A stretch of 8,964 nucleotides of DNA from Micrococcales bacterium (GTDB taxonomy: Bacteria; Actinomycetota; Actinomycetes; Actinomycetales; Dermatophilaceae): contig JAUNUZ010000032.1 in the NCBI GenBank assembly GCA_030537915.1, positions 2,849 to 11,812 on the forward strand, read 5' to 3'. The notes under the pieces are model-generated. The model saw only the letters and a program-made list of their open reading frames with translations. It had not been told where the DNA came from and did no database searches. The translations under genes and the position numbers were made by a program. The stretch's first letter is position 1; each line of letters starts with the position of its first letter. This document shows, one piece after another, positions 1 to 6,345 of this stretch.

Positions 1-866
1 CGGCCCTCGGCGAGGCCGGCGTTCTGTCCGGCTGGGTCGATGGAGCCAAGGTGCTGAAGCTCAACGCGGACCAGAGCATGCCTGCGGCGATGGACGAGCT
101 GGCGGCCTTGAGCGGGCGCAGCGCCTTCGCCCTCCGCTTCGACTCCGACTACCTGGAGTTCGCCCAGGTCAACCGGGGTCAAAAGGTGACCGTCGACGCC
201 AAGCCGCTCAAGGACATCGCGAACCTGCCGACCGACACCGCGGGCTTCTATTCCTTCGGCGGCGGTTCTGACGCGGTCAAGCAGATGTGGCCGATCTTGA
301 AGAAGCTCGCCGCCGGCTCGGGGGCGAATGTGGACGCAGAGCTGAAGCAGGTCGAACAGCAGACCGGCCTCGTCCTGCCTGCCGATCTGCAGACGCTGCT
401 GGGGCAGCAGTTCGACGTCGTCGTCGCCAAGCAGGACTTTGCCGAGTTGGCCGGTATGCCGAAGGTAGGGGTCCGGATGTGGACCGATACCGTCAAGGCC
501 CAGTCGATCCTCGACAAGCTCGTCACCCTGGCCACCCAGGCCGGCGGCGGGTCCGGCCCCGGCTTCAAGCTCGCCACGAAGGCGACCAACGGACACCTCG
601 ACGTGGCGCTCGACGACTCCTACCGCTCGACGCTGGCAACGGCTGGAAACCTCTCCTCCACCGCCGGATTCGCAACCGTCCTGCCGCAGCTCCAGACCAG
701 TGTCCAGGCGATGTACGTCAACCTCGACGCGATCGAATCGCAGTATCTGGACCAGGTGCCCGCCGACTATCGCGAACTCGTCAAGGCGCTGCAGTCGGTG
801 GGAATGACCTCACAGCCGGCCAAGGACGGCGAGCAGCACTCGGTCCTGCGGCTCTCGGTCAACTAA
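1..866 (+). CDS. DUF3352-like protein, C-terminal part (5' end outside window)
   Basis: The reading frame is open from base 3 to the TAA at 864-866, so the window holds about 287 C-terminal residues of a longer protein. A GTG at position 51 is probably an internal valine: 16 in-frame codons precede it without a stop, and the protein-like sequence (ALGEAGVLSGWVDG) continues up to the edge. The sequence is soluble, with alternating hydrophobic stretches and no membrane segment in the visible part. The pattern (a SAFALRFDSDY-like strand, then FYSFGGGSDAV, then a QTGLVLPADLQTLLG segment, and a final SVLRLSVN strand) resembles the C-terminal half of actinobacterial DUF3352 proteins. These usually have an N-terminal membrane anchor and an extracytoplasmic domain of unknown role. 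That assignment is from remembered family features and is moderate. The gene converges on the LiaF-like gene and is not obviously linked to the sugar locus. Confidence 0.7.
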   Translation, partial: ALGEAGVLSGWVDGAKVLKLNADQSMPAAMDELAALSGRSAFALRFDSDYLEFAQVNRGQKVTVDAKPLKDIANLPTDTAGFYSFGGGSDAVKQMWPILKKLAAGSGANVDAELKQVEQQTGLVLPADLQTLLGQQFDVVVAKQDFAELAGMPKVGVRMWTDTVKAQSILDKLVTLATQAGGGSGPGFKLATKATNGHLDVALDDSYRSTLATAGNLSSTAGFATVLPQLQTSVQAMYVNLDAIESQYLDQVPADYRELVKALQSVGMTSQPAKDGEQHSVLRLSVN

Positions 867-897
867 GGGCGATCCACCTGGCAGGCAATCCGGCTGA

Positions 898-1386
898 TCA
901 GAACCAGCGCCAGCGTTTGGGGAGCTGCTCGCCGGGCAGGGCCGACTTCACCTTGAGGTCGCCGAAGGCGCCGACGCGATGGACCGTCAGGGTGGGGCCT
1001 GGGGTGTCCGTGTGGGTCGTCTCGATCTTGTCGTCGCCGAAGATCACCGCGCCCGTAGAACGAACCGTCATCCCGGGCGGAACGATGATCTTCACGTCGC
1101 CGAACAGGCTGTAGATCGTTATCTCGGCATGCTGCGGGACCTCCGCCTCCCGCAGGTCATAGGTTGCGTCAGCGAAGACGAGGGCTCCGGTTGTCCGCTC
1201 CTCGAGACGGAATCGCCCGCCTCGTTTGAGACCACCGAAGACCCGAACGAAGTTCGTTTCCGGGTCCGCGTGGGTCGAGGACACCTGTGCTGATGCGCCG
1301 TCGGGTGGCGTCGGCGGCACCGGGTCCCCAGCGGGCGCCGGGGTGACGGCGCCCGCGCCTGCACCGCCGGCTCCGATCACCGGCAT
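898..1386 (-). CDS. LiaF C-terminal-like domain protein, soluble, start uncertain
   Basis: From the ATG at 1386 the product is 162 residues. Residues 1-45 are a Gly/Ala/Pro-rich, probably disordered stretch. Residues 46-148 form a beta-rich domain with four spaced motifs: VFGGLKRG (49-56), LFGDVKII (94-101), IFGDDKIE (115-122) and AFGDLKVK (140-147). This FGDxK repeat pattern is typical of the C-terminal domain of LiaF/YvqF-type (cell-wall-active antibiotic response) proteins and of DUF1707-linked proteins in actinobacteria. The usual partners, four membrane segments or an N-terminal DUF1707 domain, are absent here. The open frame extends upstream to a GTG at 1620 (240 residues). That extension has poor protein-like composition, no ribosome binding site, and overlaps an inverted repeat, so I prefer the ATG, although it also lacks a good ribosome binding site. 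GTG codons at 1425 and 1413 are further options. It lies on the same strand as the aldolase/dehydrogenase gene but has no functional link to it. Function unknown; a role in envelope-stress sensing is only a family-based guess. Confidence 0.65.
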   Translation of the reverse strand: MPVIGAGGAGAGAVTPAPAGDPVPPTPPDGASAQVSSTHADPETNFVRVFGGLKRGGRFRLEERTTGALVFADATYDLREAEVPQHAEITIYSLFGDVKIIVPPGMTVRSTGAVIFGDDKIETTHTDTPGPTLTVHRVGAFGDLKVKSALPGEQLPKRWRWF

Positions 1387-1580
1387 GTGAGCCGCACCCG
1401 CCTGGCCTCGCACCTGATCCTGCACGTTGTCGGACCCCGTCGATGACGTGGCGGGCAAACCGTCGAGCGGGCTGATGGCCTGCCCATCCCCTGTGTCATA
1501 CGGCAAGCCTAGGAGACGTGCCTCGGCGTGCCCAGGGCAGGCCACGGGCGGGCCCGGGGTGCAGATTCGCGCTGCGCGCC

Positions 1581-1609
1581 GCCCGGACCAGGTCTGGCCC
1601 GAACCGGGC
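1581..1609 (-). terminator. GC-rich inverted repeats downstream of the aldolase gene
   Basis: GCCCGG at 1581-1586 can pair with CCGGGC at 1604-1609. An alternative 5-bp hairpin uses GCCCG (1597-1601) and CGGGC (1605-1609), and an imperfect GACCAGGTC core lies between. The structure sits 31-59 bases past the stop codon of the aldolase/dehydrogenase gene. It has no T-tract, so it could be an actinobacterial-style terminator or just GC-rich coincidence. The rest of the 253-base interval 1387-1639 shows no other feature except the possible N-terminal extension of the LiaF-like gene. Confidence 0.25.
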
Positions 1610-1639
1610 ACGCTGCGCACGTGACCAAGCGCGGCGACC

Positions 1640-3706
1640 TCAGCGCAGGAAGGCCGCCGCGACGCCCGCGTCGACGGGGATGTGCAGGCCCGTAGTGTGC
1701 GACAGGTCGCCGCCGGTCAGGACGAAGACCGCGTTGGCGACGTGCTCCGGGAACACCTCCCGCTTGAGCAGGGTGCGCTGGGCGTAGTACGCGCCCAGGT
1801 CCTCTTCCTTGACCCTGTAGACGGCAGCTCGCGCGGCACCCCAGCCACCGGCGAAGATGCCCGAACCGCGCACGACCCCGTCGGGGTTGACGCCGTTCAC
1901 GCGGATGCCGTCGCCCCCGAGTTCGGCCGCGAGCAGCCGCACCTGGTGGGCCTGGTCTGCCTTCGTCGCGGAATAAGCGATGTTGTTGGGCCCGGCGAAG
2001 ACCGCGTTCTTGCTCGAGATGTAGACGATGTCGCCGCCCATTGCCTGGGCCTTCATGACCTTCGCGGTCTCCCGCGAGACGAGGAAGGAGCCCCTGGCCA
2101 TGACGTTGTGCTGCAGGTCCCAGTCCGCGACGCTCGTCTCGAGCAGCGGCTTGGACAGTGAGAGGCCGGCGTTGTTGACGACGAGGTCGACACCTCCGAA
2201 GGCGAGCACCGCGGCGGCGACAGCGCTGACGACAGCCGCCTCGTCGCAGACGTCGGCCGCCACCGCGACGGCCGTGTCGGCGTCGCCGATATCGGCCGCG
2301 GCCGCCTGCGCCTTCGCCAGATCGAGGTCGACGAGGACGACGCAGGCACCCTCGGCGGCCAGCCGCTTGGCGGTCGCGAGACCGATACCCGACGCCGCGC
2401 CGGTCACCAGGGCGATGCGTGTCGCCAGCGGCTTCGGTGTGGGCAGCCGCGCGAGCTTGGCATCCTCCAGGGCCCAATACTCGATGCGGAACTTCTCGCG
2501 CTCGTCGATCGGCGTGTAGGTCGAGACGGCCTGCGCCCCGCGGATGACGTTGATCGCGTTGACGTAGAACTCGCCGGCGACGCGGGCGGTCTGTTTGTTC
2601 GCGCCGAAGGAGAACATTCCGACACCGGGCAGCAGGATGATCGCCGGGTCGGCGCCACGCATCGCCGGGGAGTCCGGCTGGGCGTTGCGCTCGTAGTAGC
2701 CGGCGTAGTCCCGCCGGTAGGCGGCGTGCAGCTCCCGCAACCGCGCCCGGCACTGCTCGATCGAGGCGGTCGTCGGCAGGTCGAGCACCATCGGCTTGAC
2801 CTTGGTGCGCAGGAAGTGGTCGGGGCAGGAGGTGCCCAACTCGGCGAGCGCCGCCAGTTTCTCGCGGGAGAGGAAGTCGAGCACCACGTCGGAATCGGTG
2901 AAATGCCCGACCTGCGGCCTGTCGGTGCTGGCCAGCCCGCGCAGCAGCGGGAAGAGGGCCGCGGCCCGCGCACGGCGATCCGGCTCGGGCAGCGCCTCGC
3001 GACCCGCGACCACGGCTCCGCATGGCTCGGGCACGCCGTGCCGGTCGAGGTAGGCCTGCGCAGTGTCGATGATCGACATCGAGTTCTTCTCGGCCTGCGC
3101 CGACGTCTCGCCCCACGCGGTGATCCCGTGGCCGCCGAGGATGCAGCCGATCGCGTCGGGGTTCGCGCGCTCGATGTCGGCGATGTCTAGGCCGAGCTGG
3201 AAGCCGGGCCGACGCCACGGCACCCAGGCGACGGTGTCGCCGAAGATCTCCTGGGTGAGCCGCTCGCCGTCGGCGGACGTCGCCAGCGCGATCCCTGCGT
3301 CGGGGTGCAGGTGGTCCACGTGCGGGGCGTCCAGGAGGCCGTGCATCGCGGTGTCGATGCTCGGCGCGGCGCCGCCCTTGCCGTGCAGGCAATAATCGAA
3401 CGCCGCGACCATCTCGTCCTCGCGCTCGACGCCGGGGTAGACATCCACGAGCGCGCGCATGCGGTCCAGGCGCAGGCACGCGAGCCCGGTCGCGGTGAGC
3501 GTGCCGAGGTCGCCGCCGGAGCCCTTGACCCACAGCAGATCGACGTCGGCACCGGTAACGGGGTCGAGTCCGGTGCCCTTGGCCGAGGTGTTGCCACCCC
3601 CGTAGTTCGTCACATGAGCCTGCGCGCCCATGCGGTTCGAGCGGTCGAGCAATTCGGTGACGATCGGGGGCTGGTCAGCCGGGGCGGTCGGGGACTGTGC
3701 ATTCAT
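1640..3706 (-). CDS. rhaD/rhaE-like: Bifunctional class II aldolase/short-chain dehydrogenase (rhamnulose-1-phosphate aldolase/lactaldehyde dehydrogenase type)
   Basis: This 688-residue fusion enzyme is predicted to split L-rhamnulose 1-phosphate (or a similar ketose phosphate) into DHAP and L-lactaldehyde and then oxidise lactaldehyde to lactate with NAD. The N-terminal class II aldolase domain (about 15-330) shows NYGGGNTSAK (34-43), a metal-ligand DHLHPD motif (His132, His134) and GGHGITAWG with His193. The C-terminal SDR domain (about 428-688) shows TGAASGIG (435-442, Rossmann fold), NNAG (511-514), Ser565, and Tyr578-x3-Lys582 as catalytic residues. The length fits the known fused family. 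All key residues are present. I chose the ATG at 3706 over the ATG at 3730 because AAGGAA lies 3 bases upstream of it, while 3730 has no ribosome binding site. It is transcribed divergently from the LacI gene. A predicted promoter and operator lie just upstream. The substrate could be another 6-deoxysugar phosphate; the fusion itself is clear. Confidence 0.93.
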   Translation of the reverse strand: MNAQSPTAPADQPPIVTELLDRSNRMGAQAHVTNYGGGNTSAKGTGLDPVTGADVDLLWVKGSGGDLGTLTATGLACLRLDRMRALVDVYPGVEREDEMVAAFDYCLHGKGGAAPSIDTAMHGLLDAPHVDHLHPDAGIALATSADGERLTQEIFGDTVAWVPWRRPGFQLGLDIADIERANPDAIGCILGGHGITAWGETSAQAEKNSMSIIDTAQAYLDRHGVPEPCGAVVAGREALPEPDRRARAAALFPLLRGLASTDRPQVGHFTDSDVVLDFLSREKLAALAELGTSCPDHFLRTKVKPMVLDLPTTASIEQCRARLRELHAAYRRDYAGYYERNAQPDSPAMRGADPAIILLPGVGMFSFGANKQTARVAGEFYVNAINVIRGAQAVSTYTPIDEREKFRIEYWALEDAKLARLPTPKPLATRIALVTGAASGIGLATAKRLAAEGACVVLVDLDLAKAQAAAADIGDADTAVAVAADVCDEAAVVSAVAAAVLAFGGVDLVVNNAGLSLSKPLLETSVADWDLQHNVMARGSFLVSRETAKVMKAQAMGGDIVYISSKNAVFAGPNNIAYSATKADQAHQVRLLAAELGGDGIRVNGVNPDGVVRGSGIFAGGWGAARAAVYRVKEEDLGAYYAQRTLLKREVFPEHVANAVFVLTGGDLSHTTGLHIPVDAGVAAAFLR

Positions 3707-3736
3707 GACTTCCTTACCTGCTAGCGCCATTGACTA

Positions 3737-3748
3737 TGAATCGTTTCA
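3737..3748. promoter_or_regulatory. LacI-type operator 1 (aldolase/dehydrogenase promoter)
   Basis: TGAATCGTTTCA is a near-palindrome (TGAA-N-CG-N-TTCA) with the central CG typical of LacI-family sites. It lies 30 bases upstream of the aldolase start and covers the expected transcription start of the minus-strand promoter at 3753-3781, which fits direct repression. It matches the sites at 3819 and 5068. Binding by the adjacent LacI protein is inferred. Confidence 0.65.
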
Positions 3749-3752
3749 AGAC

Positions 3753-3781
3753 AGGCTAGCCACCGAGCGAACCGGCGTCAA
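3753..3781 (-). promoter_or_regulatory. Predicted promoter of the aldolase/dehydrogenase gene
   Basis: Read on the minus strand, a -35 hexamer TTGACG (3776-3781) is followed by a 17-bp spacer and a -10 hexamer TAGCCT (3753-3758). The -35 matches the vegetative consensus well and the -10 moderately. The start of transcription would fall near 3746, inside operator 1, leaving a leader of about 40 bases before the ATG at 3706. Confidence 0.5.
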
Positions 3782-3818
3782 CCGGCCCTCGTCTCCGACA
3801 CGCCGCCGGCGTTTCTGA

Positions 3819-3830
3819 TGAATCGAATCA
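3819..3830. promoter_or_regulatory. LacI-type operator 2 (upstream of lacI-family gene)
   Basis: TGAATCGAATCA is a near-palindrome (TGA-N-TCGA-N-TCA) sharing nine of twelve positions or more with the other two sites. It ends 44 bases before the ATG of the repressor gene and lies 82 bases (centre to centre) from operator 1. It suggests autoregulation, and the two sites could be bridged by a looped tetramer. The repressor's own promoter is not clear. A TACGGT at 3863-3868 could be a -10 for a leaderless transcript, but it lacks a good -35. Confidence 0.6.
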
Positions 3831-3874
3831 AGTAGCGAATTCTGAGGGTCGAGACACCGGGCTACGGTGGCGCA

Positions 3875-4978
3875 ATGGGACGGGGAGCTCGCTCGACGGC
3901 CAGCGTCAAGGACGTGGCGCGTGCCGCCGGCGTCTCGGTCGGCACGGTCTCCAATGTCCTGAACCGGCCCGACATGGTCGCGGAGGCCACTCGCGATCGG
4001 GTGCGGGCCGCGATCGGCGCGCTGGGATTCGTGCGTAACGAGGCGGCTCGACACCTGCGGTCCGGCAGCAGCCGAGCGATCGGCCTCGTCGTCATCGACA
4101 ACTCCAACCCCTTCTTCACAACCATGGCCCGCGGCGCCGAGGACACGGTCGCCGAGCACGGCGATGTCGTGCTCGTCGCCAACAGCGCGGCGGACACCGC
4201 CCGGGAGCGCCGCCACCTGGAGCTCTTCGAGCAGCAGCGCGTCCGCGGCATCCTGCTGACGCCGACCCACGACATCCCCGACCTAGGTGGTTTCGAGCGG
4301 CTCGGCATCCCGGTCGTCTATCTCGATCATTATCTGCCCGAGTGCGAGTGCTCCTCAGTCTCGGTCGATGACGTTGCCGGCGGCCGGCTGGCCGGGGAGC
4401 ACCTCGTCGGTCTGGGGCACCGCCGCGTCTGCTTCGCGGGCGGGCCGACGAGCCTGCATCAGGTGCGTCACCGGCTGGCCGGCTTCCGCGAGGTCGTCGA
4501 GGCCGCAGGCGGACAGGTCAGCCACGCGGACACCGCCGGCCTGACCGTCGGGAGCGGTCGCAGGATCGGCGCCACCTTCGACCCGCACGATCCGGAACGC
4601 CCGACGGGGCTCTTCGCCGCCAACGACCTGGTCGCCATCGGCGTGCTCAACGAACTCGTCTCGCGTGGTCTGCGGGTGCCCAGGGACCTGTCGATCGTCG
4701 GCTTCGACGACATCGACTTCGCCGCGACGACGACGGTACCGCTGACTTCGATCCACCAGCCCGCCTACGACCTGGGCCGTAAGGGCGCGCAAATGCTCTA
4801 CGAGCTGCTCGGTGAGGCTCCCGCCGGCGGCGCTACCGAGTGGTCCGACCGGCCAGACGGGGCGACGCGCGAGCCGAGCGGCACCCGGGCCGGGGACCCG
4901 ATGACGTCGCGAGATCGACAGGTGCGCTTCACCCCGACGCTCGTCGTCCGTGAGTCCAGCGGAGCCCCCTCGCATTGA
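3875..4978 (+). CDS. LacI-family transcriptional repressor of the sugar locus
   Basis: This 367-residue regulator has the LacI-family layout. An N-terminal helix-turn-helix covers about 11-30 (VKDVARAAGVSVGTVSNVLN), a hinge helix about 55-68 (NEAARHLRSG), and a periplasmic-binding-protein-like sensor domain about 69-360. The sensor domain includes IDNSNPFF (74-81), VDDVAGGRLAGEHL (164-177), GHRRVCFAGG (181-190) and the late VGFDDIDFA (275-283). It should bind operators at 3737, 3819 and 5068 and release them when a sugar or sugar phosphate binds. It is longer than the usual roughly 340 residues. A Gly/Arg/Asp/Ser-rich stretch at about 317-349 interrupts the normal short link between LLGEAP and the final FTPTLVVRESS strand. 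The ATG at 3875 has GGTGG four bases upstream. It is divergent from the enzyme gene and followed by the transporter operon, so local control is likely. The inducer is inferred to be rhamnose-related. Confidence 0.93.
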   Translation: MGRGARSTASVKDVARAAGVSVGTVSNVLNRPDMVAEATRDRVRAAIGALGFVRNEAARHLRSGSSRAIGLVVIDNSNPFFTTMARGAEDTVAEHGDVVLVANSAADTARERRHLELFEQQRVRGILLTPTHDIPDLGGFERLGIPVVYLDHYLPECECSSVSVDDVAGGRLAGEHLVGLGHRRVCFAGGPTSLHQVRHRLAGFREVVEAAGGQVSHADTAGLTVGSGRRIGATFDPHDPERPTGLFAANDLVAIGVLNELVSRGLRVPRDLSIVGFDDIDFAATTTVPLTSIHQPAYDLGRKGAQMLYELLGEAPAGGATEWSDRPDGATREPSGTRAGDPMTSRDRQVRFTPTLVVRESSGAPSH

Positions 4979-5005
4979 GGCCCAAGGTCCCCAGCGGGCC
5001 TCGAT
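4974..5005 (+). terminator. Strong hairpin over the lacI-family stop codon
   Basis: ATTGAGGCCC (4974-4983) pairs with GGGCCTCGAT (4996-5005), giving a 10-bp stem with one T-G wobble and a 12-base loop. The repressor stop codon TGA (4976-4978) lies in the left arm. No T-tract follows, which is common for actinobacterial terminators. It would separate repressor transcription from the transporter operon, which has its own promoter signals. Confidence 0.55.
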
Positions 5006-5052
5006 GGGAGCTCCGGCGCGCCGCAGAAGGCGAGGACAGGACCCTCTAACCC

Positions 5053-5081
5053 TTGCGCTCAGCGCCCTGAGTCGTTTCAAT
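5053..5081 (+). promoter_or_regulatory. Predicted promoter of the ABC transporter operon
   Basis: A -35-like TTGCGC (5053-5058), a 17-bp spacer and a -10-like TTCAAT (5076-5081) lie in the interval between the repressor gene and the binding-protein gene. The expected start is near 5088, leaving a leader of about 127 bases. Operator 3 overlaps the spacer and the -10. Both hexamers are imperfect, so the call depends partly on that overlap. Confidence 0.4.
5068..5079. promoter_or_regulatory. LacI-type operator 3 (transporter operon)
   Basis: TGAGTCGTTTCA differs from operator 1 at only one base. It is a weaker palindrome (TGA-NN-CG-NN-TCA) and sits on the predicted promoter of the transporter operon, 135 bases upstream of the binding-protein start. 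Its near identity to operator 1 supports control of uptake and catabolism by the same repressor. Confidence 0.6.
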
Positions 5082-5134
5082 GAGCTGGTGCAAGAGGCTG
5101 CCACGCACGCGTCAGCCGCTTACGCAGACCGCAG

Positions 5135-5174
5135 GATGCCACGCCGCTGGCATCGACCGCCGCGGGTCACGCGG
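5135..5174 (+). other. Two tandem hairpins in the transporter operon leader
   Basis: GATGCCA (5135-5141) and TGGCATC (5148-5154) form a perfect 7-bp stem with a 6-base loop. Five bases on, CCGCG (5160-5164) and CGCGG (5170-5174) form a 5-bp stem with a 5-base loop. Both lie between the predicted transcription start and the ribosome binding site at 5204. They could stabilise the message or affect translation. No known riboswitch class is recognised. Confidence 0.4.
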
Positions 5175-5214
5175 TGTCAGCCCGGCCGCGAGCCGCCTTC
5201 AGCAGGGGACAACG

Positions 5215-6282
5215 ATGACTCCGATTCGCAAGACCAGTGCCATCCTCGCCGTCGTCGCACTGGGAGTGCTCCCGGCCGCGGCATGCACCAAGAAGAGCGA
5301 CGCCCCGGCCACGGGTGATGCTCCCGCGGCCAGCGCCCCAGCTGCCGCGACGAGCGGGGGGCCAGGTGGCAAGGTGAAGGTCGCCTTCGTGCCCAAGCTG
5401 CAAGGCATCCCTTACTTCGAGGCAATGAATGCCGGTGGCAAGAAGGCCGCGCAGGAACTCGGCAACATCGAGTGGCTCTACCAGGGTCCGACGCAGGCCG
5501 ACGCGGCGGCGCAGGCCGACATCGTCCGCTCCTTCATCCAGCAGCAGGTCAACGCCATCATCGTGGCCCCCAACGACCCCGATTCGATGGCGCCGCTGCT
5601 CAAGCAGGCCAAAGACGCCGGGATCGCGGTCGCCACCTCCGACACCGACGCGCCGAGCTCGGTGCGTGAGGTCTTCGTCAATCAGGCGACGTCGGAAGGC
5701 ATCGGGGAGGCGCTCACCGACTCCCTGCTCAAGGCGATGGGCGGCAAGGGCAACTACGCGATCGTGTCGTGTGGCCAGACCGCAGAGAACCTCAACTCCT
5801 GGATCAAGGTCCAGAGGGACTACACGGCGAAGAAGTACCCGGACGCCAAGATTGTCGACGTCGTCTACGCGGGCGAGGACCAGGCCAAGGCCACCCAGAT
5901 GGCTACCGACCTCATGAACGCCCACCCCGATCTCACCGGCCTCGTCGGCGAGTGCACCAGCTCGGCTCCGGGTGTCGCGCAGGCGGTCAAGGACGCGGGC
6001 AAGATCGGCAAGGTCTTCACCGTCGGCCTCGGGACCCCGCAGGCGATGAAGCCATATCTCACCGACGGTTCGTCGACCGCGTCGATCCTGTGGGACGTCG
6101 AGAACCTCGGGTACCTCACCGCGTGGGCCGGCGCGCAACTCGCCGAGAACAAGCCGCTGGCCGCGGACAACAAGGTCAACGACAAGCTGCCCGACGTCAA
6201 GTTCGACGCAGCGACCAAGATGCTGCTCCTCGGCCCGGCCCTGGAGATCACCAAGGCCAACGTGGACAACTACAACTACTGA
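5215..6282 (+). CDS. rhaS-like: Sugar ABC transporter substrate-binding lipoprotein (RhaS/LsrB-like, CUT2 type)
   Basis: This 355-residue protein should capture the sugar outside the membrane and pass it to the permease. It starts MTPIRK, then a hydrophobic stretch (8-19) and LPAAAC with Cys24 as the likely lipidated residue; residues 25-52 are an Ala/Pro/Gly linker to the anchor. A type I periplasmic-binding domain (Peripla_BP_4 type) follows. It shows VAFVPKLQGIPYFEAM (56-71), GPTQADAAAQ (91-100), IIVAPNDPDSM (115-125) and VGLGTPQAMKPYL (270-282), and it ends with NYNY. This pattern groups it with rhamnose (RhaS) and AI-2 (LsrB) binding proteins. At the LsrB ligand motif (DQNQW in LsrB) it reads NLNSW, closer to RhaS, so AI-2 is less likely. 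The start at 5215 is chosen because AGGGGA lies 5 bases upstream and the signal peptide begins there; an in-frame ATG at 5080 overlaps the operator. It is the first gene of the operon. Rhamnose is an inference. Confidence 0.9.
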   Translation: MTPIRKTSAILAVVALGVLPAAACTKKSDAPATGDAPAASAPAAATSGGPGGKVKVAFVPKLQGIPYFEAMNAGGKKAAQELGNIEWLYQGPTQADAAAQADIVRSFIQQQVNAIIVAPNDPDSMAPLLKQAKDAGIAVATSDTDAPSSVREVFVNQATSEGIGEALTDSLLKAMGGKGNYAIVSCGQTAENLNSWIKVQRDYTAKKYPDAKIVDVVYAGEDQAKATQMATDLMNAHPDLTGLVGECTSSAPGVAQAVKDAGKIGKVFTVGLGTPQAMKPYLTDGSSTASILWDVENLGYLTAWAGAQLAENKPLAADNKVNDKLPDVKFDAATKMLLLGPALEITKANVDNYNY

Positions 6283-6300
6283 GCCCGGCGTTCACCGGCT
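6282..6300 (+). other. Intercistronic hairpin after the binding-protein gene
   Basis: AGCCCGG (6282-6288) can pair with CCGGCT (6295-6300), a 6-bp stem with one bulged C and a 6-base loop. It starts at the last base of the stop codon. In binding-protein transporters such a hairpin often protects the upstream message, so that more binding protein than ATPase is made. It is short, and the rest of the 63-base gap holds only the ribosome binding site GGAG (6335-6338). Confidence 0.3.
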
Positions 6301-6345
6301 GGTCCCATCCCACCCGCTCTCCCCCACGATCCGCGGAGACCAGAC

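Noticed and set aside
287..1114. Plus-strand open frame overlapping the DUF3352-like gene
   Set aside because: It is an Arg-rich frame shadow running across the convergent gene ends, with no domain.
1246..1258. Palindrome AACGAA-G-TTCGTT
   Set aside because: It lies inside the LiaF-like coding region, has no partner copy, and is explained by ordinary codons for its residues.
1509..3533. Long alternative minus-strand open frame inside the aldolase/dehydrogenase gene
   Set aside because: It is a high-GC shadow: Arg/Pro/Gly-rich with no domain, while the overlapping frame encodes a complete fused enzyme.
3707..3730. Upstream ATG at 3730 for the aldolase/dehydrogenase
   Set aside because: It has no ribosome binding site, and the ATG at 3706 is directly preceded by AAGGAA; the eight extra residues are not family-like.
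5080..5214. In-frame upstream ATG that would add 45 residues to the binding protein
   Set aside because: It overlaps operator 3 and the predicted -10, has no ribosome binding site, and would bury the lipoprotein signal peptide that begins at 5215.
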